Positions 1 to 12,190 of a stretch of DNA of 64,000 bases are shown piece after piece (position 1 is the stretch's first letter; each line of letters starts with the position of its first letter). The stretch spans positions 372,001 to 436,000 of the forward strand of contig JAZGTN010000055.1 in the NCBI GenBank assembly GCA_037783415.1, given 5' to 3'. Below the pieces are notes generated by a model, which did no database searches, had not been told where the DNA came from, and saw nothing but the letters and a program-made list of their open reading frames with translations. A program made the position numbers and the translations under genes. Source of the stretch: Leptasterias polaris (Eukaryota > Echinodermata > Asteroidea > Forcipulatida > Asteriidae).

Positions 1-260
1 GAAGCTCCGTATATATTGAAGTGGAGAAGGGGCGTATAGCTGGCTTTCCCGTGAGCACCCATGTGTTTAACCTAATTACCACGTGACAAGTATGCACGTT
101 TCGATCGAATCCTCTCTTTTCACAGCCGTTTGGCCGCAACTTTTCAAACGTCGGTGAGGGTACGTGTCAAGTTGTTTTATGCGCCAAAAGGGCTTATTCT
201 ACCTCTTGATAAACAGGGAAAAAATGCGTCCTTGGTTTACACGGAACACGGGAAAGACTA

Positions 261-1906
261 CACTGTAAAAACGGCGTTTAGAATCTAAACACATTTCTAA
301 ACGCCTCGCTTGTACCCACTTTTTTCACACGTTTAGCCCTCAACATGTTTAGATTTTGCGTTTCTGTGACATGTTTACCCCGAGACACATTTAGCCTGTG
401 ATACGTTTAGATTGAATGTGTTTAGGGTTCATAGTGAGTGCTAAACATGTTTAGAATCCAACACGTTTCAGAGAATAAGCTTAATTTTTAAACACCTGAA
501 GAAAAGAAAAGAGAAATGTTGCAACATTCGCCTGCCTGCTTACTGAAACATAACGCTCAAGCTACGCTCGGCATGAGAATCGATAAATCATCATCATCTC
601 AACGGGTCATCGAGATGATTTTCATCGAGATGATTTGAGGAGCAATGATGCCATAATTTCAGTCATACTGAAAACGATCATTTTGAAGTCTCAGAATCCG
701 TTCCAATTATATACATTTTGGGCTTTACTTTCTACCCATGGTGTGAATATTTGAAGTGCTGGCCAATATGATACAACAAAAATTTGCTTCAATTGAATTA
801 CACACATTAAAGTGTAAACTACTGCGCAGGAAAGGCTGTTATACCTACAATGGTTTTGAATAAACACCGAGGTCTATATTTGTGCATATTTAATGAAACC
901 CCGCCCATTTCATTCTAAACAAACTGATGAATTTAAACACATACAAAACATGTTTACAAGCAAACATGTTTAGAAATATGTTTGTAAGCTAAATTGGTAT
1001 CCCTTTAACATGTCAAAAAGCTAAACGTGTTGCGATCAATGCAGGTTTGAACTGGTTTGAACATTCAAATACACCAGAATGTGTGTTCATCATTTTAGTA
1101 CGTTTGCTACCTGAGCAATTTTACTTGCCATGAGGGGCTAAACGTGTGGAGCATTTTTGATACCTTTGTAAAGTTACGTATTACCAAAATGCGAATTATT
1201 TTAAACCCTTTTAATTATGTGTTTATGCCATATAGCAAAAACGCTCTCCAAGGAAGGCCTATATGCCTACGTGGAAGCCTATCATGACTAGCTGCTTAGC
1301 TTTTTCATACCAATAGCAAACGTATTCAATTGATGTAAACACATTCTGGTGTATTCAAATGTTCAAACCAGTTCAAAACACGTTTAGCTTTTGACATGTT
1401 AAAGAGATAGCATTTAGCTTCAAACATATTTCTGAACGTGTTTGCGTGTAAACATGTTTTGTATGTGTTTAAATTCAAAACTGCATTTCAAACAAGCACA
1501 ACAAATCTCAACCCGTTTAGCTTTTTGACATGTTAAAGAGGTAGCCATTTAGCTTCAAACATATTTCTAAACATGTTTGCTGCGTGTAAACATGTTTTGA
1601 TTGTGTTTAAATTCAAAACTTCACTTAAAACAAGCACAACAAATCTCAACACGTTTAGCTTTTTGACATGTTAAGGAGATACCCATTTAGCTTACAAACA
1701 TATTTCTAAACATGTTTGCGTGTAAACATGTTTTGTATGTGTTTAAAATCAAAACTTCACTTAAAACAAGCATAACAAATCTCAACACGTTTAGCTTTTT
1801 GACATGTTAAGGAGATACCCATTTAGCTTTCAAGCATATTTCTAAACATGTTTGCGTGTAAACATGTTGTGTGTGTGTTTAAACGCTAAGCGCCGTTTTT
1901 ACAGTG
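261..1906. mobile_element. TIR DNA transposon, non-autonomous, TA target duplication
   Basis: The ends are inverted copies of CACTGTAAAAACGGCG (261 onward and ending at 1906), and TA dinucleotides flank both sides (259-260 and 1907-1908), as expected for a Tc1/mariner-like insertion. The right half holds a tandem array with a period of about 137 bp (units begin near 1374, 1511, 1649 and 1785). The left interior (about 930-1085) is the reverse complement of the first unit region (about 1340-1475), so the element contains a nested inverted repeat. The palindromic core AAACATGTTTAG recurs throughout. No transposase-like reading frame is visible, so it would depend on an enzyme made elsewhere. 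Confidence 0.82.
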
Positions 1907-1908
1907 TA

Positions 1909-4235
1909 CAGTTGTAATATTATCAGGTGTCATCGATCAAGTACTAACGCCGGAATCGGACTCTTTTACTCCTAAAGCTTCTCCACTGAATGAGTTCAGT
2001 CAACATGACCCGTGCTTCCTACATTATAGCAAACGTGCCACAATGAATTATAACACCAGTCCACTTCCTTCATTTTTATATACGATGGCCTTCATCGAAC
2101 TCTGTACTTCGGGGCAAATTTTGAGACTGGGCGTGTGTGAGGCAGTCTGAAAATAGTCCGTATAAATAAAAATTTACCCTAAAATGGCAATTATGGATGT
2201 TGTTTTGGGCATTTATCAGTTGTTCTAGATCATCGAGATATCTGACATGCAGTTTACCTCTTTTCGCTAAAATGAACCTCCAGCCAGCGGTCAATCGCTG
2301 ACACACCACATTGGTATTTTTTCAAGAATGACATATTTTGACATTCATCACCATTTTATTTACCTTTCATGTAACTTGAGGGTATTTCATTTTTAAAGCA
2401 CGTGTCAATCCCAAGCCATCCAATATTGATTGATACTTACTGATGAGTGATGATCTGTTCAATTTGATGTGCACAACTCAATTGAAGCGCTTCACAAGGA
2501 AGTCAACAAAGATGAAAATGTCATGTCTAAATAATACCATCAACCTCGATCCCGTGGGACAAAAGCACACACCTTGCTACGTAACTGGCCCTCCCGCTAC
2601 TATTGTAAAGCGAAACATTAATTGTGACATTTCCGTCCCAGTCAAGTTAGTATTATCAGTACAGATGCGGTAAGTTATGCGGGTACCCGGATAAGTTGTA
2701 TAATGAAGAAACCGCGTCTTACTGACACACTCAACGTGTAAATTATTGAAAAAGAAGAGTTCGATTCATTAACCATATTGATTTGGTACCCACAAGGGTC
2801 AAGGGTCAAGCTAGTAATCTCAAGCCTTTAGGTTTTCTTTACCCCACGCCTAGCTGGATAGGCGACCAGGGGTGATGATCATCTGCGTACGAAATGGAGC
2901 TTGTTAGTGAACAAGACTCTAGCCTTGTTGTATGGCGTTTATTGAGACATTTATACTGTTAAAATGGTACAGTCGTCTGACTGTGACCTTGTATGGTGGT
3001 TTTAAAAATAGTGTGTTTTTGGACCAGTGATTCTGGATCGTTAAAACTGGAATTGTTGCCTGGCTGTTGCTTGGGGCGATTTTCTAAATGCCAGTAGGAG
3101 TTCTGTTGTTGTTTGGACAAGGGAATTGCATAAACCCAACTCGATGGACTTGTTGAAACTAATCAAATACCATAGTGTGGCCTACTCTTATTAATAAAAA
3201 GAACTGATATTTTTTAAGGTCCAATGATCCGGTTTCATTTTTGTTTGTGAATGGGATATAGTTTGTGTAAGCTACTAAGCATAACGATACACAATAGAAA
3301 ACAGGACGATAGCCGTGCCTTCAATTTTGAAAAGTTTTGCCGTTTTATATCGGGGATCTGGCAAAACTCTGAAATTTCGTTATGGTTTGTTGTCATAATT
3401 TGATTGTAGACTTTGCTTTGTCTGTACTTTCAATCTGAAACCAAACCCTGTGTTTTTGTCTAGCGGGGACTTAACTCTAAAGCCACAATAAACTTGTGCC
3501 TTTCGTTGGCATTATCATGGTTGTGTAATGCTCTTGAGCAATGTGCCCTTGCTGATACTGGCATATCTCTACTAGGGCAGAATGTGTTATCCTTGAGTTT
3601 GTTTAGACGCATGGTTCGTAGTTTACTGCGCGTCTGTCACGCCTGTCATTTACAACGTGTAGCGTCTCTTATCAATAGAAACACATGCATTTCCGCCTTG
3701 AACGGAGTAGTAAGGTAACAGAAAACTCACCTCATTTGACGACCTTACTACATAACTTGTCATTTCGTTTGGGAAGCTTAATAATGGTTTTCCCAGACTT
3801 CAGTTCTTCTACCATGTTTTGTTCTGACGTTGTCAAACGCTTCCTGTGTGAATCAAACGGTTGGGTTTTTGAAATATCAGCACTGGTCATTTATAAACTA
3901 GTTTAAAGTCTAAAGGTTGGTGACATAACCGTGTAAAAAACTACCTGAAATGAGTTTGTTTTGATATCAGTTTAAAAAAAATAGCAGAAACATTTTGTTG
4001 TTACTTTTAAAAATCCATTAATAATTGAGGTCCAATGCAAATCCGTAGCGATCAAAAGAAGGGTTGTATAAGTGCCACACAAAAAGCAAAAGAGTCAGAG
4101 CCTGGACTTCTTGCAGGCCAACTTGTACACACACAGCTCAAGGGAAGACAATATTAAATCCTATATTTCATGGAGATAACACTGTCTGATCTTTATCAAC
4201 GTTTGGTATGAATAAAGGTTGCACATCTTCGAAGC
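1909..4235. other. non-coding stretch, nothing recognised
   Basis: Only short open frames occur here (74-77 codons at most) and none resembles a known family. A possible donor site follows 2667, but no matching acceptor or homology supports an exon. Confidence 0.5.
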
Positions 4236-4239
4236 TTAA

Positions 4240-4610
4240 AGGCACTGAACATGTTTGGTAATTATCAAAGACCAGTATTGTCACTCGGTGTATCCCAACA
4301 TATGCATAAAATAACAAACCTGTGAAAATTTGGGCTGAATCGGTCATCGAAGTTGCAAGAAAATAAAGAAAGAAAAAACACCCTTGTTGCACAATTTTGT
4401 GTGCTTTCAGATACTAATAAAAGGCTTCATGCATGAAGTCTTTTATTATTTTAGTGAGAAGTTACTTCTTTCTCAAAAACTACGTTACTTCAGAGGGAGT
4501 GGTTTCTCACAATGTTTTATACTATCAACAGCTCTCCGTTGCTGGTTACCACCAAGTAAGTTTTTATGCTAATATATATTTTGAGTAATTACCAAACGTG
4601 TTCAGTGCCT
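4240..4610. mobile_element. TTAA-flanked MITE (piggyBac- or Kolobok-like)
   Basis: The terminal sequence AGGCACTGAACATGTTTGGT is matched by its near-perfect inverse at the right end, and TTAA is present on both sides (4236-4239 and 4611-4614). At 371 bp, with extended inverted similarity towards a central hairpin near 4430, it is a typical miniature element. I recall close relatives as very abundant in echinoderm genomes; that is memory, not a search. The short open frames inside are not genes. Confidence 0.85.
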
Positions 4611-4614
4611 TTAA

Positions 4615-5414
4615 TCAGCTGTTGTTTTTTAAATTACTCCTGAGTTGTGGAAAATATGACACAAATTGTCAAATTTCCTTAATGACCAGTGCAGTATCTC
4701 GCCTGCCAGAAAGGCCCCCTGGAATGAACAAGGTCACTCCTTTTGTCAACAAAGGTTTCATCGTCAATCAAACCCTCGTGAAGGAAATAGAAGTTGGTAA
4801 ACCAAATAGGAGAAAACATAGCAAATGGTTGGAACGGGTTCAATCGTTCCATCCACGTATTTGTGAACTTTAATGGAAAACAAGACGGCGTAACGACACG
4901 GGAAAGGGCAAATGAATCGCTTCACCAATCCTGGAAAAATAGGTGATTTTGGACTTCTTTGGACTTCCAAGAGACCATCGCCGAAGGTGTTTTTCGGCTC
5001 CACCAATATTGGAAGAAACTTCCGACTGAATTACTCCGTACAAATACAGTCTGGTCGCCGTAGATATGTTTTCTGACTTCCGTACTATACGTCAAACCAC
5101 CGGATGAACAAATTATCAGATTATCTCGCTGTTTTCTTGGTCATTTTTCAACGACATTGATTCATGCCCGACGAGCTTCTAATGTGGTTAAGGGGACCGA
5201 GGAAATGTATTCATTCTGTCAATGGTCTAAAAATGACTAGTAAGAAGGTTTTAGGGGAAATTTCTGCAATAATGATAATGTCACCCAGTGGCTATAATTG
5301 ATCTACCTGTCAAGACCCAACCACGTGTCAGTCTGCATCAGCAGAAATCTCCCTCGACAAGGGCATTGGTGTCATTGAACAAAACACGAGTCTCGACTTG
5401 CGTCCAATGTGCCC
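4615..5414. other. non-coding stretch, nothing recognised
   Basis: Short open frames on both strands overlap each other between 4598 and 5006. None has family-like sequence or well-formed splice sites. Confidence 0.45.
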
Positions 5415-5508
5415 GGTGTTAGGCAGAGCGCGGAAGACATCATAAAGCTAGAGCGCGGAAGACATCATAAAGTAGCTTTATGATGTCTTCCGCGCTCTGC
5501 CTAACACC
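5415..5508. repeat. 36-bp perfect inverted repeat with duplicated inner segment
   Basis: Arms 5415-5450 and 5473-5508 are exact reverse complements of 36 bp. The 22-bp loop (5451-5472) is itself a direct copy of the inner part of the left arm, starting GAGCGCGGAAGACATC. The layout is therefore arm, direct copy, inverted arm. It could be a replication slippage or template-switch product, or the core of a small foldback element. Confidence 0.9.
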
Positions 5509-6894
5509 AGCAATTGTAACTTCCGCGAGAGTGTTTATCAGCGAGGACAATGGGACGCTGAGGGGCTCCACAGATCCCCCAAGGGATGTGTCTTAGACGG
5601 TTGACTGCTGCCTCCGTGGTGTAAAGGTAATAATAAAGGCAACGACAAATTCATCTGTTGGCGACTGGGGAATGATTTCATCATTTGGCATTAGATCCGG
5701 GTTACGGATTTCTCGTCTTGTCAGTGTTTTTTCATTTCATATTGTGACCATCAATTTAAAGTACAAGTCAAGTATATGGTGAAAATGCTGGATATAAAGT
5801 GTCATCATGTGTGTTGCGAACTGCGTTGCGAGATGTAAACCTAGCCTGGCTACTGCACATATGGTATCTGTCGAATTAAATGGTCGCAGAGATAGAAACA
5901 CACTACTGTTTACCCCGCTAGGTCTACACTTGCGGTTAATGCCTACTAATCAACTAGTGCTAATTATTGAACACGCTGTCTCAGTCACAGCCCAGACAGT
6001 GTTGATTCTTCATTGTTTTGTGCAAATTGGTAACGCTTGCCGAACGAATGGGCACGAGTTGTCAACAGCTGCTGGTGATCTGCTGGAGTTGTAAAAGACA
6101 GACTCCGTTGTCATTCATTGATAATCCAGTTTGCCTAAAAGGAAATACAAATAGAGTTGAACTTTGGGGTTGTGGTAAGTTCCGGGTGGAGATGACAGCG
6201 AATTGAAGATATGGACTTGTCATCGCATAATGTTTACTTTGTTCGCTCTTGTTAACAATTCATTAATAATTCTCATCTTGTAAACGAATACCATTGAATG
6301 ATTATTGAAGTGTCAACTGTTATCGAATGCACCTATAGTTAAACTGAGCCTTCTCTTTTGTTCATATTTTTCCCCCTCTTCAAACCGTCTCTATGTCTAC
6401 AGCCCCCGCTCCCTTTACTGGTTAAAAACCCACGTTTCCATATTGGTTAAACTGCGATGTCGTACAGTATATTTGTCGCTATTATTACATGGATTAATAT
6501 TGCGCAATGAGTAGGTACGTTACTGCTGTCACCAAGTTTTTAGACGAACAGCCGCTCTTCGGCCGCTCGTCCTTCCCTCCCAAAAAGCTCGACCCCTTCA
6601 CACAAGGGTCCTTTATCCATCCTACTCTATGTTCTTTTAATTTCAGTTTCGACCAGCTATTCATAGAATTTAAAATATCAATTATTAAGACACGCGTCCC
6701 GTTCCTGTTCTAGAGACCTTTGTTCTTGATTCTGCTTGGATGTTTCTTGGCCATTCAGATCTCAGCCCCTCTTTGGCCATCCCCTTCACATTGAGTACTT
6801 TAATCTCCTGCTAACCCGTACAATATCCCCAAGTCTCCCTGGTTTCAGTTTCAAACATAGGCTAGTCGGATCATCGGGAGAGAGACAGGTCTTT

Positions 6895-7075
6895 TTTGAC
6901 ACGTGTTGCAGTCCATGTTTGCCCGCCACGTGTTGCCACGTTCACGGTGTTATTGTTAACTCCGTACACAGTCATCGAGAGGATTGTTCTCGCGGAACCG
7001 GCTGTCATCACGACCTGGCCAATCCGAGAAGCTCGTCTTTCCGCCTCGCAGTCGTATTTATTTGCTGAAGGATTT
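6895..7075. promoter_or_regulatory. CpG-rich patch with E-boxes and CCAAT, possible regulatory region
   Basis: This patch stands out from the A+T-rich surroundings by its CpG density. It carries two CACGTG E-boxes (6900-6905 and 6927-6932) and a CCAAT box (7019-7023). Both strands stay open across it (110 codons on plus, 98 on minus), which more likely reflects composition than coding. It could be a promoter or enhancer of the downstream TGIF gene about 5 kb away; that link is inference from position only. Confidence 0.3.
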
Positions 7076-8128
7076 TGTTGTTGTACGGAAATGCAAACAG
7101 TGAAACAAATTGCCATTTTAGAGATGTGTGTGTTTTGTTCTGTGATATCATAATGGTCTGTGGGCAATTCGACTCTGTGCTATCTGAGGCGAAATGAGGA
7201 ATTGATGAGGCGAAATTGAACTAGGATGCAATTTGAGACTCTCAGCTTTGACGTCCTAATCTATACGTTTTTGGACATAAATAATTTCTGAGTGAGCTCA
7301 AAAGACATAAATTAGAGATGCAGCAGACTTAATTATGCAAAATAAAATGTTATACTCTCATCAAAAAATTATCGGCATTACAGTTGTGACGTCCACTATA
7401 GACAAAGTGTCCACCAGGAACCGGAAGCTGCGGACTTGTGATTGGTGATTGGTTCAAATCAATAAAAAATAATACCGAATATGCTGTGGCTATTAACATA
7501 AAATCATTTTAAATGCAAAACAAATCACAAATTAGTTGTATTCTGTCTAATTCCACTTGTTGATACACCGATGCGCGGTTCAATATGGTTCACGCCTGCG
7601 TCTACACACATACTGTACACGAGCACTGTCATGGTATCCCAAGCCCATTGACAGCCACTCCACTCGATAAATAAAATCATTCAACCTTACGGTAGACGAG
7701 AGGTAATTCATTGTCTACAGAGCATCATGTCTGATTACAAAGGAATCTGGTCTCTCTTCTGTCATATCTAGGCAACACCGTCGCCGTTCTCGGCTCTATT
7801 TTCGTTTCTCTCTCCAGCACGTTTTCTGAAAACATCAGCAGGTGCAGGTGACACGCGCGTTGCGGTTTCAAATTTCAAAGGATTGTTGGTTATGGTTAAT
7901 ATTTGTTTGCTTGATATCTGTTGGAATTTTGAGAAAGGACAGAGCGTGGCACTCGTCTGTCTTCGTCGACAACAAAATGGGCATTCAATTTTTTAAAGCC
8001 CCTGGCCATTCCCCTTCCTAGTCTTCACTGTTATTCCAGACCCTTTACGGATCCATAAGGGGCGTTACGCCCGCAGGCCTTAACCCTGTTGTTAATTTTA
8101 TAATCGTCTTTATTAGCTACAATTTCCT

Positions 8129-8298
8129 GGGCCCCATTTTATAAAGCTGCTTAAATATTGTTTAACAAAACCAAGCAGGATATCATTTAAATGTTGTACA
8201 TGTAAAATGGTATTTCAGCTGGTAACCTTATTCTTGTAAGCATCGTGCTGTTGTGCTTAGCCACTTGATGTGCTTTGGGCAGCTCTAAGAAATTGGAC
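8129..8298. mobile_element. small MITE, GGGCCC-type family (copy 1, diverged)
   Basis: It starts GGGCCCCATTTTATAAAGCT and ends with a diverged inverse of that sequence. Inside are the motifs shared by the family (GGTAACC, GTGCTTAGCCAC). Related copies lie at 16407, 35608 and 39645. Confidence 0.65.
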
Positions 8299-8299
8299 C

Positions 8300-11200
8300 A
8301 TGGTATAAGAGTGTCAATATTAAACACTAATATTAGTACAACGAATAAATGCCATTGCAAACTGCTTACAAAAGATTGGTAATGGCCTGACGTGTGACGT
8401 CACGACAAACACAGTCTTTCTCAAAGGCTCAATTTTATATAATCTATATATTGGACAAAATGTAAAATCGTCTCGTATAATGGTGTACACAAAGTGTCAC
8501 ATTGACTATCATTATCAATTTATCATAATGAATTGGACGGGACATCTGATACGAGCTTACGGTTTACGTGCATTGTCCTCATTCCTAAATCCCAGACAAT
8601 ATGGAATACTACACCCCCTCTACTTGATGGGAACAATCACTCCTAATTCAATCAGGAAAAACCTTATTATCACTTGACATACATCCACACTGAGTATATT
8701 GTTTCCAGTGAAATTGAATTCATATGTTTGAACATTGGCAGGGATACACGTCTTGTTATAGGGTGGGAAGAGTCGGAACATAGCGAGAACATTGAGAGTG
8801 TACTGTAGATCAATGTGACGTTTCGTCTTAGGCGTTTTGGGGATAATTTTACCGTGTCTGAGTCAGCAACGTCTTCGTTTATCAACTCACTCAAAAGGGG
8901 ATTGGCACTTGCCTGGTTAATTAAGTGGTAGTGGTTGGATTGTTTTTGTTTCTTAATAATAGTTGCATTGGTTAGATGTATGCTCTTTGTATAGTTGCAT
9001 CAAAATTTAAGTGAATTCACTTGCCAAATGTTGACCTTATTTTTAGGTGAACTTACAATATGCAAAGGACCTAACATAACATCATGTTTGTTGTTCGAAC
9101 AAACAAATAAATCTGTTACAAACGATTTGTAAAGAACACTTGTTCTTACCTATACCTTTATCACGGTGCAGCCATTTTGTTTTGCCTGTTTAAATCGATG
9201 TGCCTAAAGCGGGACTGAGTGGGTAAACTATTCTGACCCAATTTTTGAATAAGCACATATGACAAAAATTAACATGACAAAGGCAGTGGTTTTTTTTTTT
9301 ACGAGCTTGATGGACCCAGCATCAATTTTAAAAAAACAATGATGTAACGTATGGAGCCTCAATGTCTTTCCCGACACGTGTTTTCTCCGTATGCGGTTAG
9401 GCAAAATTAAATGCCCGTTTTGGAAATGTAATTGCACAATAATTCAAAATGGCACCAGCTGTAGTCGACAGCTCTCACACTTTTCTCATTTCACTGAATA
9501 TAGATTTATCCGTCGACACTCGGAAGAGACAGTGGTAATTTTGTTGGAGTGATTGTATTTTTTTTAACACATAATTCCAAGGTGTTGTGGACGCTTGCTT
9601 TGGCCGAACTGAGACCGTGGTCTGGCCATTGTTAAGTTTTCAATACACTGTGTTTTGATTATAATATGGATATCCAGTCACGCTTGAATGGGTTACTCTT
9701 GTCAGAGGACACTTTCTCCCGTCTCACTCTCAGTAACAAGAGGAGATGACCCAATTCAGACGGCCAGCTGTGGCCATCTTCGATTAGCATGTTATTTTCG
9801 TTTTTAAACCATTTATTTAGTTCTTTGTATAACTATAAACTTCAGAGCATGGGGTAACTCTGAGATTAATTTCAAACCCTTTAAATTGGAATCAAACAAG
9901 GCATACTGATATAATATATCTGATGGCGATATGAAAACTATTCTTTGTATTAGGTCACCATATGGGTGTTAAGTGAGTTTATTTATAGCACATTGTTCAC
10001 GATACTAAAAATACAGGATACAATTCTTCGGACAGATCAAATATGTATAACTTGTCATTACCCCCATTGTTGTCAGTGTGACTATACGACTGTGAGGTCA
10101 TTAACACTCGTTTTTTTACTATTGCGGTCATTAACACGCGGTGGGTTGGGAAGGGCCATAATGTACAAACTGTCTAGCTAATATTAATATTAGTCAACTT
10201 CGTTGGCTAGTCTGTGAACTAATTGTGTTAAATTGAATATGTAATCCATTTCCAACCACCTTCTTGAGTAAATAACCCCTTGCATAAAATTAATGTCTGC
10301 CTAATTTGCTCGGCTTAGGCTTTTGTCGAAGTCGGGAGTGTCTAAAATGGTGGACACTCTTGACAGCTTCCCCCAGTTCAATACCACACGCTGTCAACCA
10401 AGCGTGTAGCCAACATGCATCCGCACCTTACAATTATAGTACACAACCTCGGAGCCTGGATGAAATTCATTGTTGACAAAATATTAATATAACCTTCAGA
10501 ATGGACTCAGAACTTCAATTGATAAAACATCGGTCGTATAAACTATAACTATATGATAAAAAAGGTGTCCAGTGGCGAGGGGTCGCCGTATTAAGGCACA
10601 TGGAAACCGGGGGACGAAGCGCCGCTAGGGCACCCCTTGGATGTCGCTGAAGGTGCCAAGCCCTCCTGTGACGTCTGTCTGTCCTCACCCATGTACATTT
10701 AAGACGTTATTTATTACATGCGCGTATCAGGGGGTCAAGTTTCTAGACAGTGTGGTCCTCGGGCGTATATTCGGTTCAGGGATATCGCGCATGAACCCTA
10801 AGTAATTAATACACGTAGTAATTTTAACCGGGTTAATGCATGTTACAGTGGGTAATGGCACACCTAATGACATAATTAAATGATAAGACAAGGTTGGTGA
10901 TTTTATTGCTAGGTTTTCGACATTAACTAGGACGAAATCAGGTTTCTTATTAATATCTGAGCCAAATCTAGAATACTCTCCTCGTTGGTCTTCTTACATC
11001 AATGGCCGACCTTTCTTGGTGTCGTGTTCCCCCAATTCGTTGCTCAACGCGGCCTCTTTGAGGTCCTACTAACCCCTCTTCAATCCACTACACGAGTTGT
11101 AAATCCATTACCAACTTGTAGGCTGAACGATTTCCCAACTACCAAATTCTTGGTATAGGCCCTGTGGGAAGTCATCAAGTTGCAAAGATGGTAAAGCTAT

Positions 11201-11753
11201 TTCCTTCTGAGAACACGGTTCCTTCCGAATGCCAGGGGTCTCGAGACCCTGATGGCCTGGCCTGATACTGGTGTATTTCCCTCTATCCCAGGGGATGCAC
11301 TTGTCTGGGTTTTTTAACCCATGGTTTATTATACCGAGTTGAGCTGTATAAGGAAATGACTCGAAATATTATTGCCGTTGTGTAAATATGATTGCTTCTC
11401 CAATTTGTGGTTGCCAACACGAGGCATCCTGAATGACTGTAATGGTTTTTGTTTAATTTTCGTGAGTGCTGAGCTCATATTTTGTTCCAGCTAGCTGGAT
11501 GAATTCAAAACAGCGATGTCTTTAAACAAATTTCCAAAAAGGTTACCAATTCCTTTGTATCAGTTAGCCTATATTTTCAAAACCACCTGTAAAGTTTAAA
11601 TACAGTTGTGGAATCGTGGGAACGTTTTAATAGTAGGTTGCCCAGTTAAACATCACATTGTATCTGTAGTGTCCAATACTATTTGCATCACCAAGTGCAT
11701 GATGGGAAATAAGCACATGGAATAAAGTACTGTTACTGAGTTCAATTCATACG
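8300..11753. other. TGIF upstream region, no confident exon
   Basis: I find no supported coding exon. TGIF's missing 5' exon may lie here, since the coding exon at 12191 begins at a splice acceptor. Two TGTCA-type sites in opposite orientation occur at 10361-10366 and 10391-10396, and a GC-richer patch lies at about 10570-10800. Short open frames near 10641 and 11187 have no convincing donor. Confidence 0.4.
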
Positions 11754-12035
11754 ATTCTCCGGCTTGTCTATTATAAAAGAAGAAGGATAATTCTCCGGCT
11801 TGTCTATTATAAAGAAGAAGGATAATTCTCCGGCTTGTCTATTATAAAGAAGAAGGATAATTCTCCGGCTTGTCTATTATAAAGAAGAAGGATAATTCTC
11901 CGGCTTGTCTATTATAAAGAAGAAGGATAATTCTCCGGCTTGTCTATTATAAAGAAGAAGGATAATTCTCCGGCTTGTCTATTATAAAAGAAGAAGGATA
12001 ATTCTCCGGCTTGTCTATTATAAAGAAGAAGGATA
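11754..12035. repeat. 35/36-bp minisatellite, eight copies
   Basis: Eight head-to-tail units begin ATTCTCCGGCTTGTC and end GAAGAAGGATA. Units 1 (11754-11789) and 7 (11965-12000) are 36 bp because of one extra A; the other six are 35 bp and read as identical. No spacer separates the units, so this is a minisatellite and not a CRISPR array. It ends 155 bp before the TGIF exon's splice acceptor. Confidence 0.97.
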
Positions 12036-12190
12036 AAGTGTACATTCATTAATTTGTGAGCTCATCTTGTTATAATATTGGATCGGGTGTATTATTATGA
12101 TTATTAATCAGAGTGGTTTTGCTTTATTTGGACGGGGTCTTTTAAAACGGTGTAAAATAATACGTCCTTTCTTTCTGTTTTACTCTACAG

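Noticed and set aside
2443..2668. TGIF first exon ending at a GTAAGT donor
   Set aside because: The exon would leave in phase 2, but the TGIF acceptor at 12191 needs phase 1.
6018..6175. Second candidate TGIF 5' exon ending at GTAAGT
   Set aside because: The phase fits (1), but the encoded residues are Cys-rich and unlike any TGIF N-terminus, and the intron would be 6 kb; too weak to call.
6736..7068. 110-codon plus-strand open frame over the CpG-rich patch
   Set aside because: Both strands are open there because of composition, and no splice sites frame it; treated as a possible regulatory patch only.
11754..12035. CRISPR-like array
   Set aside because: Units abut with no unique spacers and the host is an animal; it is a minisatellite.
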